Assembly (NCBI RefSeq): GCF_033118175.1
Contig: NC_083698.1
Coordinates: 71,827,001-71,891,000 of the forward strand
Direction of reading: 5' to 3'
Length of the DNA stretch: 64,000 nucleotides
Source: Dama dama
Lineage: Eukaryota; Chordata; Mammalia; Artiodactyla; Cervidae
This document shows positions 56,719-64,000 of the stretch, one piece after another (position 1 is the first letter of the stretch; each line of letters starts with the position of its first letter). The notes below the pieces were generated by a model. It was not told where the DNA came from, ran no database searches, and was given only the letters and a program-made list of their open reading frames with translations. The translations under genes were made by a program, and so were the position numbers.

Positions 56719-57489
56719 TGTTATGGATGAGATGAAACAAAGGCCAGTCCAGGTCTGGATCAGAGGTTTGAGCTGAACACAAAGGATCTGTGAGACTGTC
56801 CCAATGGACAGTGACTACAAACCTGCAGGACTCCCAAATGCCACTGTGAGCAGACAGTTACATAACCAAATTGAGAAATGCTTTTGTGTATGGTGTGTAC
56901 TTCTGTATGTAGTGTGCATGGTATATGTCTGTATGTGTGTGTCTGTGTGGTATGCATGGGTACATGTGTGTCCACCACGGTGTAGGGTGTGTAAGGCAGT
57001 GTACAGTGCAGCAAACCCAGACAAGAAACAAGGATTGTCCAATTTGGCTCTCTTAGAGATGCAGCTCCCCACCTGCAGGTCCAGCCTAGGCCAGGTACTG
57101 CCTGCCTCTCCTTGTAGCCACACAACAGGGCCCAGGGAAGTTCTGGGACTAGGAGAGGTGACAAGGACACAGGACTTAGCTGAGAGTGACTGAACCCACT
57201 GTCTGGACTCACAAGGACATATGCTGTTTGGCACATACCATTGATCTAAACAGTCAAGTTTACATGAAATGACATCATATGTGGGAATGTGAATTTCCAT
57301 TCCTCCATCTGGGGAAGCTGATTGGCTCTCAGCCAGGAGACACACCCTCTCCAGCTTCAGACTCTGTTTCACTGGAGATTTTGCTGATCATCTGAGTACC
57401 TGAGGCTCATGTCCCATGTCTTTGATCAAGAACCTCATGATACAATCTTTGCTTCTATACATGTTGAAAAGTTCTCTGAGTGCTTTCCA
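56719..57489. other. Unclassified; contains a GT-rich stretch
   Basis: A degenerate GT/TGTATG-rich tract lies at 56886-56975. Long frames on the minus strand (to about 57372) run through this low-complexity part; the longest begins at GTG, not ATG, and reads as His/Thr-rich repeats. No domain is recognised. Confidence 0.5.
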
Positions 57490-57595
57490 GATATGGATTA
57501 TATACTCTCAGATGCGGCCAAGGCCATGGCATGTTTTAAAAGCTCTGCAGGTAATGCTAATATTCAAAAAGGGTAGGAATCACAGGTCTAGAAAA
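57490..57595 (+). mobile_element. MER5-like hAT relic
   Basis: The sequence 'tctcagatgcggccaaggccatggc', 'gctctgcaggtaatgctaat' and 'aagggtaggaatcacagg' resembles the right part of a MER5-type element ending in the 'gggaaccactg'-like terminus. It is short, so the call is tentative. Confidence 0.45.
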
Positions 57596-57771
57596 CACTT
57601 CAGTTTGGAACAGAAAATATTCAATTCATGTCAGAATGGAAGTGGTTCCCTCCCACTTTATCTGTACTCACACAGACACACTCCACTGGAGGGGCACCCA
57701 ATTTTCACCTGCTATTATAATAGGCTGCAGAAGAACCTATGGATAAGATTATTTTAGCTGAAAATTGTCTT

Positions 57772-57779
57772 AAAGAATG
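57772..57779. repeat. Left TSD of L1 copy B
   Basis: The 8 bases 'aaagaatg' recur at 62286-62293, just after the poly(A) tail of copy B. Confidence 0.75.
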
Positions 57780-58829
57780 GTCTCTTTAGTTTCTTTTGCA
57801 TTTGTTTCTGCCCTGATTTTTAAGATTTCTTTCCTTCTGCTAACCCTGGGGTTCTTCATTTCTTTCTTCTCTAATTGCTTTAGGTGTAGAGTTAGGTTAT
57901 TTATTTGGTTTTTTTCTTGTTTCTTGATGTAAGCCTGTAATGCTATGAACCTTCCCCTTAGCACTGCTTTTACAGTGTCCCATAGGTTTTGGGTTGTTGT
58001 GTTTTCATTTTCATTCATTTCTATACATATTTTGATTTCTTTTTTGATTTCTTCTATGATTTGTTGGTCATTCAGAAGCCTCCATATGTTTGAAGTTTTA
58101 ACAATTTTTTTTCCTATAATTGAGATCTAATCTTACTGCACTGTGGTCAGAAAAGATGACTGGAATGATTTCAATTTTTTTGAATTTTCCAAGACCAGAT
58201 TTATGGCCCAGGATGTGATCTATTCTGGAGAAGGTTCCGTGTGCACTTGAGAAAAAGGTGAAGTTGATTGTTTTGGGGTGAAATGTCCTATAGATATCAA
58301 TTAGGTCTAGCTGGTCCACTATGTCATTTAAGGTTTGTGTCTCCTTGTTAATTTTCGGTTTATTTGATCTATCCATAGTTGTGAGTGGGGTATTAAAGTC
58401 TCCCACTATTATTGTGTTACTATTAATTTCCTCTTTCATACTCGTTAGTGTTTGCCGCACATATTGCGGTGCTCCTATGTTGGGTGCATATATATTTATA
58501 ATTGTTATATCTTCTTCTTGGATTGATCCTTTGATCATTATGTAGTGTCCTTCTTTGTCTCTTTTCACATCCTTTATTTGAAAGTCTATTTTATCTGATA
58601 TGAGTATTGCGACTCCTGCTTTCTTTTGGTCTCTGTTTGCATGAAATATTTTTTTCCAGCCCTTCACTTTTAGTCTGTATGTGTCTCTTGTTTTGAGGTG
58701 GGTCTCTTGTAGACAGCATATATAGGGGACTTGTTTTTGTATCCATTCAGCCAATCATTGTCTTTTGGTTGGGGCATTCAACCCATTTACATTTAGGGTA
58801 ATTATTGATAGGTGTGGTCCCGTTGCCAT
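57780..58829 (-). pseudogene. L1 ORF2 endonuclease and linker, copy B (inverted part)
   Basis: The frame reads from an ATG at 58829 (MATGPHLSIITLNVNGLN). It hits TGA at 58757-58759 and resumes as a 218-codon frame (58754-58098) holding the apurinic/apyrimidinic-type endonuclease motifs CLQETHL, GDFNTPL, IDHILG and FSDHSAV. An A8 run then breaks the frame. Relative to copy C, 11 bases ('catgttgttta') are missing near 58079. The linker continues at 58018-57780. It is not functional. Confidence 0.92.
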
Positions 58830-58880
58830 TTACTTTGTTGTTTTGGGTTCACGTTTATACAACCTTTCTGCATTTCCTGT

Positions 58881-59204
58881 CTAGAGAAGACCCTTTAGCA
58901 TTTGTTGAAGAGCTGGTTTGGTGGTGCTGAATTCTCTCAGCTTTTGCTTATCTGTAAAGCTTTTGAATTCTCCTTCATATCTGAATGAAATCCTTGCTGG
59001 ATACAGTAATCTAGGTTGTAGGTTATTCTCTTTCATTACTTTCAGTATGTCCTGCCATTCCCTTCTGGCCTGGAGGGTTTCTATTGATAGATCAGCTGTT
59101 ATCCTTATGGGAATCCCTTTGTGCGTTATTTGTTGTTTCTCCCTTGCTGCTTTTAATATTTGTTCTTTGTGTTTGATCTTTGTTAATTTGATTAATATGT
59201 GTCT
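58881..59204 (-). pseudogene. L1 ORF1 C-terminal fragment, copy B (inverted part)
   Basis: An open minus-strand frame of about 107 codons ends at TAG (58881-58883). It contains QITHKGIPIRITADLS, ETLQARREW, PRLLYPARISF and FTDKQKLREF, the conserved C-terminal domain of L1 ORF1p, an RNA-binding chaperone. It has no start because the 5' side was cut off at the inversion junction. ORF2 begins 51 bases further on. It is the only ORF1 protein sequence I could confirm among the L1 copies here. Confidence 0.88.
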
Positions 59205-59205
59205 T

Positions 59206-61936
59206 GGTTTTTTGAAAAAATAAACAAAATTGACAAACCATTAGCAAGACTCATTAAGAAACAAAGAGAGAAGAACCAAATTAACAAAATTAGAAATGAA
59301 AATGGAGAGATCACAACAGACAACACTGAAATACAAAGGATCATAAGAGACTACTACCAGCAGCTCTATGCCAATAAAATGGACAACTTGGATGAAATGG
59401 ACAAATTCTTAGAAAAGTATAACTTTCCAAAACTGAACCAGGAAGAAATAGAAGATCTTAACAGACCCATCACAAGCAAGGAAATCGAAACTGTAATCAA
59501 AAATCTTCCAGCACACAAAAGCCCAGGACCAGATGGCTTCACAGCTGAATTCTACCAAAAATTTAGAGAAGAGCTAACACCTATCTTACTCAAACTCTTC
59601 CAGAAAATTGCAGAGGAAGGTAAGCTTCCAAACTCATTCTATGAGGCCACCATCACCCTAATTCCAAAACCAGACAAAGATGCCACAAAAAAAGAAAACT
59701 ACAGGCCAATATCACTGATGAACATAGATGCAAAAATCCTTAACAAAATTCTAGCAAACAGAATCCAACAACATATTAAAAAAAAATCATACACCATGAC
59801 CAAGTGGGCTTTATCCCAGGAATGCAAGGATTCTTCAATATCCACAAATCAATCAATGTAATACACCACATTAACAAATTGAAAGATAAAAACCATATGA
59901 TTCTCTCAATAGATGCAGAGAAAGCCTTTGACAAAATTCAACACTCATTTATGATTAAAACTCTCCAAAAAGCAGGAATAGAAGGAACATACCTCAACAT
60001 AATAAAAGCTATATATGACAAACCCACAGCAAGCATCACCCTCAATAGTGAAAAATTGAAAGCATTTCCCCTGAAATCAGGAACAAGACAAGGGTGCCCA
60101 CTCTCACCACTACTATTCAACATAGTGTTGGAAGTTTTGGCCACAGCAATCAGAGCAGAAAAAGAAGTAAAAGGAATCCAGATAGGAAAAGAAGAAGTGA
60201 AACTCTCACTGTTTGCAGATGACATGATCCTCTACATAGAAAACCCTAAAGACTCTACCAGAAAATTACTAGAGCTAATCAATGAATATAGTAAAGTTGC
60301 AGGATATAAAATTAACACACAGAAATCCCTTGCATCCCTATATACTAACAATGAAAAAACAGAAAGAGAAATTAAGGAAACAATACCATTCACCATTGCA
60401 ACAAAAAGAATAAAATACTTAGGAGTATATCTACCTAAAGAAACAAAAGACCTATACATAGAAAACTATAAAACACTGATGAAAGAAATCAAAGAGGACA
60501 CAAACAGATGGAGAAACATACCGTGTTCATGGATTGGAAGAATCAATATTGTCAAAATGGCTATTCTACCCAAAGCAATCTATAGATTCAATGCACTCCC
60601 TATCAAGCTACCAACGGTATTTTTCACAGAACTAGACCAAAGAATTTCACAATTTGTATGGAAATACAAAAAACCTCGAATAGCCAAAGTAATCTTGAGA
60701 AGGAAGAATGGAACTGGAGGAATCAACCTGCCTGACTTCAGACTCTACTACAAAGCCACAGTCATCAAGACAGTATGGTACTGGCACAAAGACAGAAATA
60801 TAGATCAGTGGAACAGAATAGAAAGCCCAGAGATAAATCCACGAACCTATGGACACCTTATCTTTGACAAAGGAGGCAAGGATATACAATGGAAAAAAGA
60901 CAACCTCTTCAACAAGTGGTGCTGGGAAAACTGGTCAACCACTTGTGAAAGAATGAAACTAGAACACTTTCTAACACCATACACAAAAATAAACTCAAAA
61001 TGGATTAAAGATCTAAATGTAAGACCAGAAACTATAAAACTCCTAGAGGAGAACATAGGCAAAACACTCTCTGACATAAATCACAGCTAGATCCTCTATG
61101 ACCCACATCCCAGAATATTGGAAATAAAAGCAAAACTAAACAAATGGGACCTAATGAAACTTAAAAGCTTTTGCACTACAAAGGAAACTATAAGTAAGGT
61201 GAAAAGACAGCCCTCAGATTGGGAGAAAATAATAGCAAATGAAGAAACAGACAAAGGATTAATCTCAAAAATATACAAGCAACTCCTGCAGTTCAATTCC
61301 AGAAAAATAAATGACCCAATCAAAAAATGGGCCAAAGAACTAAACAGACATTTCTCCAAAGAAGACATACAGATGGCTAACAAACACATGAAAAGATGCT
61401 CAACATCACTCATTATTAGAGAAATGCAAATCAAAACCACAATGAGGTACCATTACATGCCAGTCAGGATGGCTGCTATCCAAAAGTCTACAAGCAATAA
61501 ATGCTGGAGAGGGTGTGGAGAAAAGGGAACCCTCTTACACTGTTGGTGGGAATGCAAACTAGTACAGCCGCTATGGAGAACAGTGTGGAGATTTCTTAAA
61601 AAACTGGAAATAGAATTGCCATATGACCCAGCAATCCCACTTCTGGGCATACACACTGAGGAAACCAGATCTGAAAGAGACATGTGCACCCCAATGTTCA
61701 TCGCAGCACTGTTTATAATAGCCAGGACATGGAAGCAACCTAGATGCCCATCAGCAGATGAATGGATAAGGAAGCTGTGGTACATATACACCATGGAATA
61801 TTACTCAGCCATTAAAAAGAATTCATTTGAATCAGTCCTAATGAGATGGATGAAACTGGAGCCCCTTATACAGAGTGAAGTAAGCCAGAAAGATAAAGAA
61901 CATTACAGCATACTAACACATATATATGGAATTTAG
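59206..61936 (+). pseudogene. L1 ORF2 reverse transcriptase, copy B
   Basis: The sense part runs from SWFFEKINKIDKP through HKSPGPDGFTAEFY to the 9-A frameshift at about 59780-59788. A 428-codon frame follows with GTRQGCPLSPLLFN and FADDMILY (60212-60223). It is interrupted by TAG at 61088-61090 (copy A has AAG there). A 272-codon frame completes the C-terminus, including CWRGCGEKGTLLHCWWEC and the end ILTHIYGI. It differs from copy A by scattered single bases. Confidence 0.95.
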
Positions 61937-62285
61937 AAAGATGGTAACGATAACCCTATATGCAAAACAGAAAAAGAGGCACAGAAATACAGAACAGACT
62001 TTTGAACTCTGTGGGAGAAGGTGAGGGTGGGATGTTTTGAAAGAACAGCATGTATATTATCTATGGTGAAACAGATCACCAGCCCAGGTGGGATGCATGA
62101 GACAAGTGCTCCGACCTGGTGCACTGGGAAGACCCAGAGAAATCGGGTGGAGAGGGAGGTGGGAGGGGGGATCGGGATGGGGAATACGTGTAAATCTATG
62201 GCTGATTCATATCAATGTATGACAAAACCCACTGAAATGTTGTGAAGTAATTAGCCTCCAACTAATAAAAAAAAAAAAAAAAAAA

Positions 62286-62293
62286 AAAGAATG
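62286..62293. repeat. Right TSD of L1 copy B
   Basis: 'aaagaatg', matching 57772-57779; its first A merge with the tail. Confidence 0.75.
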
Positions 62294-62321
62294 ACTGCCC
62301 TTTATGACCATCTTGGGACTA

Positions 62322-64000
62322 TCAGTTCAGTTCAGTTGCTCAGTCATGTCTGACTCTTTGCAACCCCGTGGACTGCAGTATATCAGGCTTCCCTGTCCAT
62401 CACCAACTCCCGGAGCTTACTCATACTCATGTCCATTGAGTCGGTGATGCCGTCCAACCGTCTCATCCTCTGTTGTCCCCTTTGCCTCCCACTTTCAACC
62501 TTTCCCAGCATCACAGTCTTTTCTAGTGAGTCAGTTCTTCGCATCAGGTTGGCCAAGGTACTGGAGTTTGAGCTTCAGCATCAGTCCTTCCAATGAATAT
62601 TTGAGACTGATTTCCTTTAGGATGAACTGCTTGGATCTCCTTACAGTCCAAGAGACTCTCAAGAGTCTTCTCCAACACCACAGTTCAAAAGCATCAAATC
62701 TTCAGCACTCAGCTTTCTTTATAGTCCAATTCTCACATCCATACATGACTACTGGAAAAACAATAGTTTTGACTAGATGGACCTTTGTTGGCAAAGTAAG
62801 GTCTCTGCTTTTTAATATGCTGTCTAGGTTGGTCATAGCTTTTCTTTCAAGGAGCAAGTGTCTTTTAATTTCATGGCTGCAATCACCATCTGCAGTGATT
62901 TGGGAGCCCAAAAATATAAAGTTTCTCACTGTTTCCATTGTTTCCCCATCTATTTGCCATGAAGTGATTGGACCAGATGCTATGATTTTAGTTTTCTGAA
63001 TGTTAAGCTTTAAGCCAACTTTTTCACTCTCCTTTCACTTTCATCAAGAGGCTCTTAGTTCTTCTTCACTTTCTGCCATAAGGGTGGTGTCATCTGCATA
63101 GCTGAGGTTATTGATATTTCTCCTGGCAATCTTGATTCCAGCTTGTGCTTCATCCAGCCTGGCATTTCGCATAATGTACTCTGCATATAAGTTAAATAAG
63201 CAGGGTGACAATATATAGCCTTGATGTACTCCTGTCCCGATTTGGAACCAGACTATTGTTCCATGTCCAGTTCTAACTGTGACTTCCTGACCTGCATACA
63301 GATTTCTCAGGAGGCAGGTCAGGTGGTCTGGTATTCCCATCTCTTTCAGAATTTTCCACAGTTTATTGTGATCCACGAGTTAAAGGCTTTGGTGTAATCA
63401 ATAAAGCAGAAGTAGATATGTTTCTGGAACTCTCTTGCTTTTTTGGTGATCCAATGGATGTTGGCAATTTGATCTCTGGTTCCTATGCCTTTTCTAAATC
63501 CTTGTTCTAAGCTTGAACATCTGGGAGTTCACGGTTTATGTACTGTTGAAGCTGGGCTTGGAAAATTTTGAGCATTACTTTACTAGTGTGTGAAATGAGT
63601 GCAATTGTGCAGTAGTTTGAGCATTATTTGGCATTGCCTTTCTTTGCAATTGGAATGAAAACATCTTTTCCAGTCCTGTGGCCACTGCTGAGTTTTCCAA
63701 ATTTGCTGACATATTGAGTGCAGCACTTTCAGAGCATCATCTTTTAGGATTTGAAATAGCTCAACTGGAATTCCATCACCTCCACTAGCTTTGTTCGTAG
63801 TGATGTTTCCTAAGGCCCAGTTGACTTCTCATTCCAGGATGTCTGGCTCTAGGTGAGTGATCACACCATCGTGATTATCTGGGTCATGATGATCTTTTTT
63901 GCATAGTTCTTCTGTGTATTCTTGCCACCCTTTTTTAATGTCTTCTGCTTCTGTTAGGTTCATACCATTTCTGTCCTTTATCGTGCCCATCTTTGCATGA
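62322..64000 (-). mobile_element. BovB LINE, antisense, continuing past the window
   Basis: The 3' end lies at about 62322 ('cagttcagttgctcagtcatg'). The minus strand carries the region after the RT core (62702-62938, FIFLGSQITADGDCSHEIKR) and the RT core (63044-63376). It continues upstream to at least 64000 with the 'ttccagtcctgtggccactgctg' block. It is more complete than the copies near 1 kb and 18 kb but frameshifted. Confidence 0.93.
63044..63376 (-). pseudogene. BovB reverse-transcriptase core with YADD
   Basis: A 110-residue frame has LRNLYAGQEVTVRTGHG, GVHQGYILSPCLFNLYAEYI (RT motif B) and NLSYADDTTLMAESEEEL (catalytic motif C, codons at 63089-63100). The catalytic aspartates are intact. 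Upstream (past 63376) and downstream (before 63044) the frame is broken, so the copy is inactive as a whole. Confidence 0.9.

Larger units (their letters stand above)
57780..62285 (+). mobile_element. L1-BT copy B with inverted 5' half (twin priming)
   Basis: A 4.5-kb young L1. From 59206 to 62285 it is in sense (ORF2 from SWFFEKINK to the 3' end and poly(A)). From 57780 to 59205 it is antisense and contains the part that should lie upstream: the ORF1 C-terminus, the ORF1-ORF2 spacer, the endonuclease domain and the linker. The two halves are consecutive in L1 except for about 20 lost bases. Flanks carry an 8-bp TSD. The 3' end is complete with AATAAA at 62264-62269. Confidence 0.96.

Noticed and set aside
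56815..57372. A 185-codon minus-strand frame outside recognised repeats, overlapped by 158- and 129-codon frames
   Set aside because: It starts at GTG, runs through a GT/CA-rich low-complexity tract that gives His/Thr repeats, and has no recognisable domain. Three overlapping frames in this stretch point to a shortage of stops due to composition.
1..64000. An undescribed gene system or defence locus
   Set aside because: I looked on both strands for clustered genes, conserved domains outside retroelements, regular arrays and unusual RNA structures. Everything with coding signal is L1, BovB or mariner. The remaining single-copy stretches show no gene I can support.

Overview
The window is mammalian nuclear DNA from a ruminant, most likely a bovid. 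The evidence is the repeat content: BovB (RTE-type) LINE fragments, tRNA-Glu/BovB-derived Bov-tA SINEs, a dimeric BOV-A2 SINE and young ruminant L1 (L1-BT type) copies are interleaved with older mammalian repeats (L1M, HAL1-like, L2, MIR, MLT1, mariner). I see no host protein-coding gene, rRNA, functional tRNA gene, operon or CRISPR array. Every long open frame is retrotransposon coding sequence, its antisense shadow, or chance. The stretch reads as intergenic or deep-intronic DNA. Repeat family names are from memory of consensus sequences, and boundaries are accurate to about 5-30 bases unless a target-site duplication (TSD) is given.

Layout. 1-5.7 kb: Bov-tA edge, two BovB 3' ends in tandem, then an old minus-strand L1 broken by a Bov-tA and a BovB. 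5.7-9.6 kb: an old L1 3' region, a non-repeat stretch and an L2 fragment. 9.8-15.5 kb: MIRs, an old minus-strand L1 and unclassified DNA. 15.6-19.7 kb: a ruminant endogenous-retrovirus LTR carrying a 75-base L1 tip, a 2-kb BovB with a second BovB nested in it (11-bp TSD), a Bov-tA (10-bp TSD) and an MLT1 LTR. 19.8-25.6 kb: MIR, L2, a HAL1-like element and two rearranged Bov-tA copies. 25.6-30.5 kb: a BovB tail, several Bov-tA, one BOV-A2 and unclassified DNA.

30.6-34.6 kb: L1 copy A (plus strand, 19-bp TSD), itself interrupted by a 0.6-kb L1 3' end. 34.7-40 kb: MLT1 LTR with Bov-tA, L2, MIR, old L1 and BovB. 39.9-45.5 kb: an old minus-strand L1 5' half split by L1 copy C (17-bp TSD). 45.6-54 kb: old L1 ends, Bov-tA, MIR, L2 and BovB. 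54.5-55.6 kb: a decayed mariner with both terminal repeats. 56.5-57.6 kb: small DNA-transposon relics. 57.8-62.3 kb: L1 copy B, whose 5' half is inverted (twin priming). 62.3 kb to the end: a BovB with a YADD reverse-transcriptase motif, cut by the window edge.

The most informative signals are evolutionary. L1 copies A and B, 27.7 kb apart in the same orientation, are nearly identical and share a derived frameshift that copy C lacks. Copy A has a compound 3' tail. Several insertions are nested with clean TSDs, so their order can be read. I found no convincing undescribed system. The best non-repeat leads are an exon-like pair of splice-site combinations near 25.1-25.4 kb and CpG-retaining single-copy patches near 8.4, 26.6 and 56.3 kb.
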